DNA of 64,000 nt, taken from assembly GCA_036768485.1 (NCBI GenBank), contig JAVLUZ010000753.1, positions 186,001 through 250,000 on the forward strand. The letters run 5' to 3'. How positions within the stretch are numbered: the stretch's first letter is position 1; each line of letters opens with the position of its first letter. The notes beneath the pieces are model-generated. The model was not told where the DNA came from. It saw nothing but the letters and a program-made list of their open reading frames with translations, and made no database searches. The DNA is from Mermis nigrescens. Lineage: Eukaryota > Nematoda > Enoplea > Mermithida > Mermithidae. Positions 11,495 to 23,400 of the stretch are shown in pieces. The position numbers were made by a program, and so were the translations under genes.

Positions 11495-12501
11495 CCTTGA
11501 AGGACCTGTGCGTCCTCTAAGGCCGGCCCAAAGCAGGAGCTTCCGCTAGGCTTGTGCAGTAATCCCGTCGAAGAGGTCGATCAAGTGCCGCAAAATATTA
11601 AGATTTTCACTAAATCTTAATTTCGGACAAAAGTTTGCTTTGTTGACCTTTTTATGTGTTTTCAGACGCTTTTGAGTAAACTTGGGAGGTCGGCTTCCAG
11701 TGTTACCCGAAATTCAGAGCTACTAATTGTTACGTGGCGTTCAATGTGTAAAAAGACTTTGTCTTACATTCACTTTGTCTCTTTTATTTCTTATTGTGCT
11801 ACCTGCTCCTATAGTCAATTATATAGATGCTGCAATCATTCAATCGTAACATTAAATTCTATACAACACTGAAACGTTTTTCCAGGAAAAAAGGTTCGTT
11901 TTTGTCCAGTGTTCATAGCAGATACGGTTGAGTAAATACAAGCTTAATGCAGCTTCTTTGCCCTTTCTTTCATGCAACTTTATGAAAAGAAATTCTTGAC
12001 CTAATTATACTTCGAAATGAGATTGTAAATCTAAAAGCGAAAGACTTTTCGGGATAACCTAGTTTAATCTTTTTATCGCTGACTGAGTTGAGTGAGAAGT
12101 AGTAGGTAAGTCTAATGTCTTATAATAATTGTGTGTATCCATAATGCATAAAAATTATATTTAATTTTTGCTTCGTTTTTCATGTGTCCACCTGCACTAA
12201 ATCACAAAAGCAAATCATCATAACTTGTATTTTCCTTGCCCTATATCATGCAGAATTGATCTAAGTATATTTTACAAATGCACTTAGTTTAAAAGTTGGC
12301 AAAGTTAGGTACACCAACATATTCCTTACATTATCTATTTGCTTTCCAACGACAAATAACTTATTTAGATCATTTGTATGAGTAACTTTGACATTTTGAA
12401 AGTTAATTACACAGCACTATAGTTCAAAGTTATCTTTTTTGTTTTAGTTTTTTGAGTATTTTCCACTTATTTTAGATTATCGAACAGGATTATAACACTG
12501 A
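11495..12501. other. Arm A intergenic sequence upstream of the peptide gene
   Basis: Shared with arm B (about 35145-36150 reversed). No coding sequence recognised; any promoter or 5' non-coding exon of the downstream insulin-like gene should lie here. The conserved stretch near 12060-12120 has a TAACCTAGTT phrase diverged in arm B. Confidence 0.4.
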
Positions 12502-14514
12502 ATGATATCGAGCGAAATCCGCACGACAATGCTGTTCATTTTTGTCACATTTGCCATGATTTGCATGCATTTTGCTGAGAGTAAGATGAAAACGTGCCCA
12601 GAGGGCGGTAAATATTTCAAATTACTTTGGCAATTGTCCTGTAAAAAAGAGGGTACGTAAGTGGTTAGTCATATTTTTTCAAAATTTTTCTTTGTTTTCT
12701 CCTTTTTTTGATATCGTTGTTAAATTTTATATTTCTAACCCAAGTTTTATAAAAATCGGATCCCACTTAAAGATTAGCACTTTGCGCTCGAAAAACTATG
12801 CCTAAACTTTTACACCACCACAGTGTCTGTGAATAAATACTCCACATATGACGTATGAAGCATATTATGAGCGGCGTTCAAATTCTGGATATTCTAGGGG
12901 CATCCAATGATTATAATGATAAAAATGCCTAAAAATTGATGGCAGAGGAGTAAAAATATCATTTTCGATTTTTTTTATCATGCTTTATCCACCCGTCCGC
13001 ATCACAAAATCGCCAGAGAAGCGGAAAAAACGTAGAAAATTTTATACTTAATTGTTCTTGATTATGGGGGCGGAGCAGTTCTTGACCACCAGACCCACCC
13101 ACCTTTGTGTGATTATTGTGACCATAGTACACAGCATACATACATGCATAGCATAGGAATTCGAGGGGGTAGGTGAAATTATAATGTGCCTTTTTTGGGT
13201 CCAAAAATGGTAGGCGCGCGTTGAAAACATCGTTTTTCAGTGTTTTTGACGATGTTCTATCTTTCTAGAGCATAAAAACATAGAAAAATTTATAGCGAAA
13301 ATATGTATAAGTATAATAGCGCGAAGCGCCGAAAACCTGGAACAAATAGATAGCTAAAAACGCTTTGAAAAGCATCTTTTCTACAAATTATCAGAAAAGT
13401 TTTGGGAGTTTTCAAAAAATCACCAATTCTGGGGGAAAATGGGTGAAAAAATTTTTGCAAGGGGGAATTTCAGTCCAGTGTCAATTTTTAAGCCAAAATA
13501 GCCGCTACACGAATATATGCCACAAAGTTAAAAATACAATAATTCACTGTGTCTGATCACTTTTACACAGAATTTTTGATTTTCATCAATTTTTGGTTTT
13601 TATTTTGACTTGTTTTCTTTGAAAAATTTAACATTTTCTCATTAAAGGGTCTAGAACCACAAACTTCCCTCCTCCTAAGTGCACGTCTGATTATAATTCG
13701 TGCCTGTTCTACTAGTCGAATTAAATTTCAACTATAATCCAATCCTGAAATGTTTAGTATCGCATAATAAGAGAAGTAAATCAATGTAGCTCAATATTTT
13801 GTTGCCCTTATTTTACTTTTGAAAAAAACTTTTGATAATTTCGTTTTGTTTGTGAGCTATTTTTGCAAAAAATTGCTTTTTCTGAAGCATCTCTGACAAG
13901 GTAAAAGAACGATTATGCGTAAGATTTAAATTTTTTAGACGGACTTTGTAACTTCGAATGGAATAAATAAAAACGAATACTCTCTCCGCTGTATTGCATC
14001 ATCATTCCATTCGTGTGTAGTTTTTTGTTGTTGACAGATTTAGCCAAATTCTGATAATCTAGAACATTAATGTTACATGTGTTTATAAATAATGGAAAAA
14101 TCTACCTGATTAAATTTTTGATCAATAGTTTTCGAACATTAAGATAACCTAACAATACATATTTGAACTTTGGCGAAAAATTAGTAGAAATATGGAAAAT
14201 AAGTTAATAAAATGTCAAAAACACCTTCTAACCAATTTCATAACTTCTCTAAAATTATTTTACTCGCCGCTTCTGTGATTGGGGTCCAGAGACCCCATGA
14301 ACCCATACAACAATGTTTTCTTCATAGTTCCTTATCTAATACAACAACATATTTGCGCGACTGTTTTTTATTTGTAACAGTTTGCGACGGATTCTCGTTG
14401 TCTGTGTATAAAATCTTTTCAGTTGTTCCCGACAACGCCAAAATCAAGAAATTAGCCAAAAAATGCTGCGACCATGGTTGCGATAGTCGCGATATTATGC
14501 CGGATAATTGCTAG
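12502..14514 (+). CDS. Insulin/relaxin-like secreted peptide, arm A
   Basis: Two-exon model join(12502..12652, 14423..14514), 80 residues. Exon 1 starts at an ATG conserved in arm B; a second in-frame ATG lies at 12529. It encodes a strongly hydrophobic signal peptide (LFIFVTFAMICMHFAES) and a B-chain-like block, CPEGGKYFKLLWQLSC. It ends GAGG|GTACGTAAG, phase 1. Exon 2 follows CTTTTCAG and joins in phase. It encodes a short lysine-rich linker with dibasic KK sites, then an A-chain-like block CCDHGCDSRDIMPDNC and a TAG stop. Insulin-family peptides share C..C in B, CCxxxCx8C in A, and a phase 1 intron in the connecting peptide. Deviations: 14 rather than 11 residues between the B cysteines, 9 rather than 8 in the last A interval, and a very short linker. 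It is paralogous to 32787-35144. Family assignment is inference from the pattern. Confidence 0.65.
12900..13460. repeat. Dispersed repeat with GCGCGAAGCGCC hairpin, in the insulin-like intron
   Basis: Contains ATAGCGCGAAGCGCCGAAAA, CGCTTTGAAAAGCATCTTTTC and CAATTCTGGGGG phrases shared with copies at about 22080-22290, 26120-26440, 34130-34440 (reversed), 43530-43746 and 51170-51400. It lies inside the intron of the arm A insulin-like gene and is also present in arm B, so it predates the duplication. No coding function. Confidence 0.65.
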
Positions 14515-15174
14515 TCGCTTTTCCGATCGTTTATAAAATTTAATAATACGAAATAAAAGATGCATAATAAATGGAAATGAAATAAAATGCTGCACTTACC
14601 TATGTTCATTCATCGTGTAGGTATGCTTTGAAAGTAATTTTCAATATTATTTGTACTCTGAGCGAGGTCACTTCGGTGTGGCCTTAGTGATATATTATTT
14701 AACCCACCCGATTCAATTTGTTTATTTTCAATACACCCACATAATATTGTGAAATTATTAAGCCTAAAACAAAAACCACCGGTAATTTTGTAGCATGATG
14801 GTAATGGTAAAAAGAAAGCTAAAGGTTAATTTGCATAGAAATGATTTTCTTTACACTTTATGTATGGGGCTTCAAGCTTTCCATTCGCTATTTTTCCCTC
14901 TCATTTTCTTATTAGTATCCCTTTTTTGTTCTTTCTCATTTTCCAGGTTTTTATGCGTCTTGAGGGCTCGAGTGGCTGGCTACATGCACAAATTTCTTGT
15001 AAAGATGTTTATTTATACCGCTAATGTACTAAGGCGCACTAAAAAACCGTTTTACTATTCTTATTACTAGCATTAATGTGAGGATTACTTTTTACAGCAA
15101 AAATTGTTATTATTAATATTATTATTATCATTATTATTATTATTATTGTTTATGATGTTATTGCATAAGCCACA

Positions 15175-15365
15175 AAATATACTTCGATTTTTGCGTTGGT
15201 TAGAGGAAGTCTTAGTGTTTAGCACATTCTTACGGCTTTTGCGCGTATAGGGTAATTTTCCCTAGTCCATTCCTTTTGCATCCTTAAGAGTTAAGAAACC
15301 AAAGTACCTATATTCACCTTTTGTTTGCTTCATCGGAGCATTTTTTCTTGTTCAATTCTATTTCA
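15175..15365 (+). repeat. Solo arm of the fold-back family
   Basis: Diverged match to the right arm of the 1741-2542 element: GATTTTTGCGTTGGTTAGAG, TCCTTTTGCATCCTTAAGAG and CATCGGAGCATTTTTTCTTG. It begins exactly where homology between the inverted arms A and B fades, so it marks the inner edge of arm A. Confidence 0.6.
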
Positions 15366-16089
15366 ATTATTAGAAAATATTACAGTGTGCCGTACATATA
15401 AACGTTTGTATGCATATTCGTACGCATGTGAACTGTTTAACCGAATCCTGTTTCAGATAAGTGTCACTTCACTATGCTTTGCATATTAAATGTCAAGAAT
15501 GAACTTATTAACGCCATCGTAATGTTGGTTTTAATCTTCTATTGTTTTTCAGCGTCCACACAAAACATATTTACGAACAATTGAATTTATTAGTATTTAA
15601 TATTCAAAATTGAATGATTGAAATATGTCTGATCGCGCTCTATTGTTAGAGCTATGCTGTGAAGAATTATAGTTTGCAAGTCATATCGTTTATGTTTTTA
15701 GATTAGACGAAACAGTTACTGTTTGTCGATAAAGGAGGAGGAAGAGCGCAGTGCGTTTTGAAGTTCCTTGATTTTTTTTTGAAAGTTTTTAACTCCTATG
15801 TCTAACCATAGGGTGGCAGTTTTTTGAGGGACCCGTGGTAGTTTTTTTTGGGCCGCTTCCATATACGTTGTACAGGAGATTCCAGTTTTTCTCAATAATT
15901 GTGAGTTTTTAAAATTTTGAACTGGCAACACTGTTGCCAGGCACCGTTTTTTCCCAGCGATTTGGTTGACATTATAGGCCAGAGTCCAGACCCAAAATTT
16001 TTTTCACTTTTTCCACCCTTCCACGTTTTTTGGGAGGTCTAAAAACGTTATAAATAAAGCGCTTGTAGTAAAAAATCAGTGTTTTTTTG
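15366..16089. other. Intergenic sequence, nothing recognised
   Basis: AT-rich sequence between the solo fold-back arm and the LINE fragment. No credible coding frame or repeat was identified. Confidence 0.4.
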
Positions 16090-16635
16090 AAGAAGAACAA
16101 GAAAGAAATTTTATTACTAATAAACCAAAGTGATAAAATTCGGAATGACGAGATACATAATAGATACAAATTAGTAACGGGACATGCGAGTCAATGTAAT
16201 GACAATTTTTATGCGCGCCCCACAAGTTGTTTAGATAAATCAAAGTTTACTAACCTGGATTTAAATATGTTTAGGTTAGGGAAAAATACAATGAAGTCAG
16301 GTAGATCGTTCCAAACTTCGATGTATTTCTAAAAGAAATCAAACTTTTCTAAATTAGAATGTACAACAGGTATAGCTAATTTAAATCTATTAATGCTGCG
16401 GCTAATATGATTAAATACAAAAAAATCATCAGCTTCTAAACATGATTTATGACAAATAATTTAATACGTCATACCTACACAGACAAATCTGCAAGCGTCT
16501 TAATTCAAGTCTGCACAACTTAAGTTGTATTAGACGATCCTCATAAGAAAGGATATTATTATAACCAAAAATATATTTAGTGAATCTACGTTGAATAGCT
16601 TCCAGTCGATCTATATCACTAAGATAAGGGGAATA
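16090..16635 (-). pseudogene. 5'-truncated LINE fragment (3' end of reverse transcriptase ORF)
   Basis: On the minus strand the frame reads DIDRLEAIQRRFTKYIFG and LELRRLQICLC, then (frame-broken) WNDLPDFIV, FKSRLVNFDL and a stop. These align in order with the C-terminus of the LINE at 43878-45386 (DINRLENVQRKFTKRLFG, LELRRLHICLC, WNSLPDQIV). It is therefore a diverged relative of that CR1/Jockey-like element, cut at its 5' side exactly where a GC-rich minisatellite begins. It is non-functional. Confidence 0.82.
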
Positions 16636-16639
16636 AGTA

Positions 16640-17082
16640 AAAGGTGGCGCTGGCCCTGGCGCACATGGATAAAAGGTGGCGCTGGCAATGGCGCTGGCGC
16701 TGGCCTTGGCCATGGCCAAGTGAGTACAAGGTGGCGCTGGCGCTGGCCCTGGCCCTCGCCAACTGGGTAAAAGGTGGCGCTGGCGCTGGCCCTGGCCCTC
16801 GCTAAATGGGTAAAAGGTGGCGCTGGCCCTGGGCCTAACGCACATGGGTAAAAGGTGGCGCTGGCAATGGCGCTGGCGCTGGCCTTGGCCATGGTCAAGT
16901 GGGTAAAAGGTGGCACTGGCGCTGGCCCTGGCCCGCGCCAACTGGGTAAAAGGTGGCGCTGGCCCTGGCCCTCGCCAACTGGGTAAAAGGTGGTGCTGGC
17001 GCTGGCCCTGGCCCTCGCCAACTGGATAAAAGGTGGCGCTGGCGCTGGCCTTGGCCTTCGCCAACTGGGTAAAAGGTGGCCA
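16640..17082 (+). repeat. GC-rich minisatellite, ~43 bp unit
   Basis: About ten tandem copies, all in one orientation, of a unit built from GGGTAAAAGGTGGCGCTGGC followed by one or more GCTGGCCCTGGC blocks and CTCGCCAACT. Units vary by gain or loss of GCGCTG and GGCCATGGCC segments. GC content contrasts sharply with the AT-rich surroundings. All six frames stay open (Ala/Gly/Pro/Arg-rich), which explains the 232-codon frame at 16447-17145; it is not a protein gene. Confidence 0.9.
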
Positions 17083-17489
17083 ACGCATCGAATTTGTCAA
17101 AGCATCGAATTTGACTGTAATCGACAAAAGTTTGAATATTGTCAAAAATTTGTTTTTTATCGCCCTAAACCTGAATGGGCTTTTTGTGTATTATTTGGTT
17201 TTTAGAGTGTTTTCCAGAATTTCTTAATAAAAATAATAATAATATTTATTGGCTGAGTTACTTCAAATATTACAGTTTACGTACCCAATAATGTAATACC
17301 CGCACGCAAATAGAATCATATGAGAGTATTCAATGTTATAAGTTCTATAAGATCTAGTGCATGACACGTGGTTGCTGGTACACAAAAAAATAAAAATCAG
17401 TGGGCTAATTCATTTTATTTCTAGTATTACTGTTGGAAAAATTTTTAAAATTGGTATAATTAAGACAAAGCCGATAAAAACGTAAATTG
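17083..17489 (+). promoter_or_regulatory. Region upstream of the DCAF12-like gene
   Basis: AT-rich sequence between the minisatellite and the first coding exon. Two adjacent copies of GCATCGAATTTG occur at 17086-17110. An in-frame TAA at 17475 lies 15 bases before the chosen ATG, so coding does not continue upstream in this frame. No core promoter motif can be assigned with confidence. Confidence 0.3.
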
Positions 17490-20400
17490 ATGACTGGACT
17501 TGAATTGTGGAAATCGCGCGAATTGGGATTCTGTTGCCAGACGACTTCAGTAAATTGGTTGAAATTTCGATCCAAATTCGATTGCCTTACGCATTGCTAT
17601 TCTTCAAAAGATATTCGGCAAAAAGTGACCATCGAAAAAACGTCAAAAAAACGGAAATTCACCGAATTATTGGATGAATCATCCTATGGCGATTACGAGC
17701 GTGACGTCAGTGAGTTTGAAAATTCTGTTGCTGTTAGGCGACTTATCGACGAGAACAGCTTAGGTAAATCTGTGCTGTAGACCTTAATCGCTGCGTTCAT
17801 ACTGTATATATGCACGTGATGACCAAAAGTTTATGAATATTATATATACAGTCAAACTCGGATAATGCAAACCCCGGATGATAGATTTTTTCGGAGGCTT
17901 TTGCTTATATATCAGTATGTAAATTCTCATGCTTAAGACATGCTCGGATAATGCACATTCATAATCTTGGCCCCTAAGGGGTGTGCATTATCCGAGTTCG
18001 ACTGCAAACTAAAAAATTTATAAAAATGAAAAATGTGCCAAAATTTAGTCAGAAACGCATTAAATATTGCATATAAGAATGATGGCACTCAAGCTACCTG
18101 TTGAATTTTTGGTCACGGAAATATCAATCGTAAAGCGCGGTCAGAAAAATTATCCTAACGTAATCCTATGTATGTATCATGGTTTATTTTTTATATTTGG
18201 CACTTATTTTCCCGAGTGTACCTAGAAAGACTTATAGTTACAAAGATTTTTTTGGACAAAGATAGTAAAAATGTCGGAAAAGATGAAATTTCCTACGCTT
18301 TGCACCAGAATAAGTAATATGTCTGTTCTGTTTGCTTTTATAAAAGCAAAAATTGAGTTTGAAAAATCAAAAATATCAGGATTTTTCATTAAATTTAAAA
18401 TTTTAAAACGGCCTTAAATTGTATTGTCTGATTCTCAAGTTCACAGTGATTAATTGATCCAAAACGCTGTCATCTTACCTGTTAAATTTAAACTTGACTT
18501 GGAAATCATGGTAAATATTATAAAAATCTTTTCAGGTACGTAATAGTTTGCCATATGATTTTTTCTCTTATTACATAGCTTCAAAATTGTTTTTCATGCA
18601 GTAAAAATAACAAAATATTTCACGTGAAAACAGCTTTTTTTGTACCACTAGTCATTAGAAGGGCAGCTGATTCTAAATAAAACCCTAAAGATATCAGAAT
18701 TTTTTTCGTTGGTTTGCGTCATATTGATAAATTTTTCTAATTTTTTGTCAGAGACCCAGGAATTGCCTAGAATACATTAGTACTAAAAATCAAAAATGTT
18801 ATCACGCGCACTTGGGAACAACACATATGTACTATAGCATATAAAACGAAACTATCATTTACTATTGTCAATTTTTCCGTTTTTTCGTTTATTTTTATCG
18901 AAAATTTGGCTGCTTCATAACAACTAGAAAAATCAAACGATTTCTCTGCTAATTTTCTTATAAAAATTTCTAAATAGCCTAAATTACCAAAAATTTAATT
19001 TTCTGTGCAGATTTTGATCAAGCATTAGTATGTCCTATCGAACCACGCGCTTCCAATAGCGTCGAAAGTAATTTGCGGGTTTTGGCTTGCAAAAAATTGC
19101 CCAGTTTGTTTAAAGAGCGACGATTGAACGTCGGTCGAGTAAATAAAATATTCACTTCGCGTTGGCTGTCGCAAGATCACGTCATTTTCGGCACCAAGTG
19201 TAATAATGTATACGTTTTGGACGTTTCCGCCCGAGGCGCAAGGTCTTTTGATTGATTTTAATTAATTAAAATTTTAATTCATTTTTACACGTATCAAGGT
19301 AGTTTACGTACAATTTAAAGTGAATGAAATATATCGTATTCTATTTATCTTTTACTGCCTTAAATTTCCTATCAAATTAGTCGGAATGTTATTTAAAATT
19401 TATCTGTACGATTTAATGGAATAAATGCGGATCAATGAAATTAAAAATGAAACGGGCCAGAAAACAATCTCTTGTTCATTGGGTTGGCAGGGAACAATTT
19501 TCGGGGTGAGTCTTCAAATTTTAAAACGTCAAAAAATTGTCGAAAAAACAATTTTTCGACGATTCCATCGAACTCTATCCATTGGTATCGAAAAATCGCA
19601 AAAAAAACGGAAAAATCGCAAAAAACGGAAAAATTTTGAAAAATCAAATTCTGGGTATCGAAATCTGAAATTCGGTTTCCAAGTGAAAATTTCTAAAAAA
19701 TTGCTGAAATTTAAATGAAGCAAATAGAAAATAAATGAATTATACAATAGTATTTACTATTCACTTAATGATCTGTTCTTATGATAAATACAATAAAAAA
19801 TTCTGCATTGATAGTTTATATCCTTTGTAGACCTACATTTTAGTATATATATGCTTAAGATAGATATCCAGGCACGTAACGGTTCAAGATTATTGCTGAA
19901 TGACCTATTTTTGGCCAAAAATGTTTAAAAAGCACCTAAAACTGGCCTTAAAAACGCAAGTTTCCGTAAAAACGGGTTGGTAAAATATCTCGGCCCTTTG
20001 ACGTCCTAATTTCGAAAATTCTCAATGTTAAAATGGAAAAGAATCAGCATATCGAATAAATATATTAAACTTAATATTGCAGATATAAACAGATATAAAT
20101 AAGAATGAATGCCGACTATTTCCGACCTTAAAAATTTTACTATTCTGCAGACTGTCAAAATGGAAAGAAATTAAAGTTTAAGATAAATGAATTTTGACGA
20201 TGTTTATCTTTTAAATTTTTCATATTGGGCAGACTGCCAAGATAAAAATAAATTAATAACGGAAATTAAATGTAACAAAAATAAATATTGACGATTTTCA
20301 ATTTTTAAAATCTTCTCACTCGGCAGACCGTCTGAATAAAAAAAATGAATGGAATAAAAATGAACGTTGGCGATTTTCGACTTTTAAAATTTTTCTTTTT

Positions 20401-23400
20401 TGGCAGACTACTAAAATAAAAATTGAAATTAAATCAATTTCTCCGACGTGTACCGTTTAAAATTTCAATACTGGCCGACTGCCAAAAAAAGAATAAGTAT
20501 AAAATGAAAATTATGCGGAATAAAAACGAACGCCGACATTTTAAACCTGTAAAATCTTCTTACGTATTTGGCAGGCTGCCAAAATAAAAATTAGATGGAA
20601 CAAAAATGAACGTTGACTATTGAAGAGTTTGAAATTTTTTCATTTGGCAGAATGCCAAAATTGGTCCGAGTGCCGAATATATCCACGTGTTACACGTCCG
20701 ATTTCGACGCGAAAAACGGGGGCGTCCACGCGTTGGACCTGAACCCCTCGGGCTCCCTGATGGCCTCTGGCTCCATCGACCCTTGCGACGTGGCCATCCA
20801 CAGCACTCCCGATTTTCGGCCCGTGGCCCTCGGGGGCGGGGCGCATTCGGATCTGATTTTTGATCTGAAATGGATCGACGACGAGTTTTTGGTCACCGGT
20901 AGAATTTTTTGTTTTTTTTAATTTTTTACCGTTTTCCCTCATTATTTACTTTTCTATTAGTTCTCCTTTGTTTTTATTTTTCACTAGTTATTTTGCCATT
21001 ATAATAATAATAATTATTATTATTATTAACATTTTATGAATTTTCCCCATTTTTTCTTTATTTTTTATTTTTCTCTTATTTTTTTCTGTTGCGAATTTTC
21101 GAAATATACGCTTTCAGTATTTTAAATATTTGTACTGTTCTATCTACTTTCGATTTTGAACGTATCTTTTTAACAGATCTTCGATGTTAGTCTTGTCCAC
21201 ATATGGGCGTGGGGTAATGCACCCCCAGAATTTCGGTGCTGCCCACCTATTTCGGTGCTACCCACCCACCTCTTGTCTCTTTCTTACAAACGATTAAACC
21301 CGTTTCGTATAGCGTACGACTCGAACGACGATCAATTTAATATAGAATTGAAACGCATCGGGGATGGGTTCCCGAGTTCGCCCCCTCACGAACATTATGG
21401 CGCTTTTTCGTTTAAAATGGCCACATTTTGTGCGCTTATGCTACGTATTTCGTACATGAGCAGCTACAATATTTTATCAGGGCCCGTAAACTTACGAATG
21501 TTAAGAAAGTTCACGTTATTGGGGCAGAAAACGTCATTTTTTGACGTAAAAACTAATGGGAAGAAACGGAAATTTTCTGAAAATTCACTTCTGATTTCTG
21601 TGAAATTATGGGGAGGTTTGTGACTACACATGGCTTGTGACCTTACGCCCCATGCTAAATCCGGTGGACCCCCGAAAATCGATTAACCCCACCCCTAAGA
21701 ATTGAATTTTTGGAATGCGTTTTGGATTTTTGCCGCTTTGACTCCCCCCCGTGATCTTGTGGTGAACGGCTACTAACCACTCGTGAAATGGTTGTGTTGT
21801 GACCTAACCTGGGCGCGGGGGTGGGGTATGCAGCCCCTAGAAGGCCGTATACCTCCCCTAGCCCCCAGAATTGAATTTTTGAATTTTTGAATTTTTTTTT
21901 AAATTTTTTGATGCCAATACATAGTTCTTGATTTTGAAAAACCGCAGAATTAAATGCAAAAATAATTATTTTGCAACGTTGTGTCGGAGTCAAGTTTGAA
22001 CTTGATATTGAGCAATTAGTCATACAGATGGGTTAAACCAGGTTTTTATTTAAGGGGGGGCCTTGTTGGCCAGAAAAAATTTTGAAAGGTAATTTAATGC
22101 ACGGAAAGACGGAAAAATCGCATTTATTTGTCCTCAAATCTTCGAATTTAGGGCGCTTCGCGCCAGTTGTGAAGTATTTTCCTTAATTTTGGTTAAAGCA
22201 CGACCGAAAAATGACCTTTTTTTCTATCGTTTCTGAGGAAAATTTCTCTCGAAAAGTACTACTTTAGCATTCCTAATGGTAAGAGCACGTCGATAAATGC
22301 TGCTTTTCCGCGCTATCCCTAGGAATTTTCCGAGATATAGACCAATTTAGGGTGGGTTCGCCCCCCCCCTTCTTGGCTGGGCCTGGGTTAAACGAGAGAT
22401 TTTGATTTCCAAACTTGGAATCAAGCAAACAAATTTCTTTTTAAATTTTCGTCCCGCCATGGTATAGTTCTCATTGAGAAACGCTCAAAAATGCCATTAT
22501 TCTAGCGCATCTCCTAATGGTTCTCGAGATATAGGATTTCAAATTTTTTCCCCTTCCCGAAATAAAATCCTGGTCTTTCCCCACGATGAGTACATGAAAT
22601 ATATTTTATATTTTTAAAGAATCGCTCGAATTTCCGAAATAATTCACTAATAAAAACGTAAGCTAATTTATGAAAAAAATAGGAAAAAAATTAAAAAAAT
22701 AAGAAATAAGAAAAAATAAGATAAAAAATAAGACATGGGATTTTAATTTTTAAATGTTTAAATTGAAGTTTTGAGAAAAGTAAGCAATAATAATCCAAAT
22801 TTATGTATTTGCCGGTTTTTGCCAGGATTTTAAGAGGAAATCGTTCCTCTGGCTTCCGTATTATTTTTGTCAGTCTCGCAGGGGCAGCGATCAAATCCTA
22901 GGAGTTGAGGGTTTAAATTTTCAGCTTAAGAAAGTGCAAGGGGCAAAAAACATTATTTTTTTGACATTTCCTACCCAGCTCTATCCATTGGCATGAAAAA
23001 TTTGCGAAGGACACCGAAACAATTTAAGAAAATCTAATTTTGGCCATCTTTTACACTGAAAGGGGTCTTTGTGAATTTTTGGGGTCCAGACGAAGCATAA
23101 TCAGTCTGGAGAGGTCGGCCGGTCTGACGGTCAGCCAGAGAGCTGTTTCAAGCAAGAATGACCTCAAAAGCTGATATGCATGCTAATGTAGCACATAATT
23201 TATATTAATTCATACTTTATGATCAATTTTGAACTCTTCTGCAAAAAAAATCAATTTTCTTCCATTTTTGGTCATAATTTTGCCTTCTTTTACCCTACAA
23301 AATTTCTGTTTTTCTATTCTGGGGTATAGACATACAACATGTTACTTTTTAAGTCCCCCTATTTAAAAAAAACCCACTTTTGGCCGTCTCAAGGTGTTTT

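Larger units (their letters stand above)
7195..15170 (+). repeat. Arm A of a large inverted duplication
   Basis: This segment matches the reverse complement of 32330-41030 along its length. Anchors include the Cys-rich peptide exon (8096-8281 versus 39568-39768), the insulin-like exons (12502-12652 versus 34991-35144; 14423-14514 versus 32787-32875), the stretch near 9080-9230 versus 38230-38420, and 7200-7330 versus 40880-41030. Divergence includes many substitutions and small indels, so the duplication is not very recent. Arm A carries three insertions (MITEs at 7700 and 9364, hAT at 10160) whose empty sites survive in arm B. Boundaries are by eye. Confidence 0.85.

Noticed and set aside
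14795..15070. 91-codon hydrophobic plus-strand frame in arm A
   Set aside because: Frame is not maintained in arm B, and the hydrophobicity follows from T-rich composition.
16447..17145. 232-codon minus-strand open frame, Ala/Pro/Arg-rich
   Set aside because: It is a translation of the GC-rich minisatellite fused to a LINE fragment; two other frames are equally open across the same repeats.
20640..20942. Minus-strand frames over DCAF12 exon 3
   Set aside because: Antisense shadows of a conserved exon.
21255..21623. Possible extra DCAF12 exon in intron 3
   Set aside because: No similarity to DCAF12; exons 3 and 4 join in phase with no missing WD40 residues.
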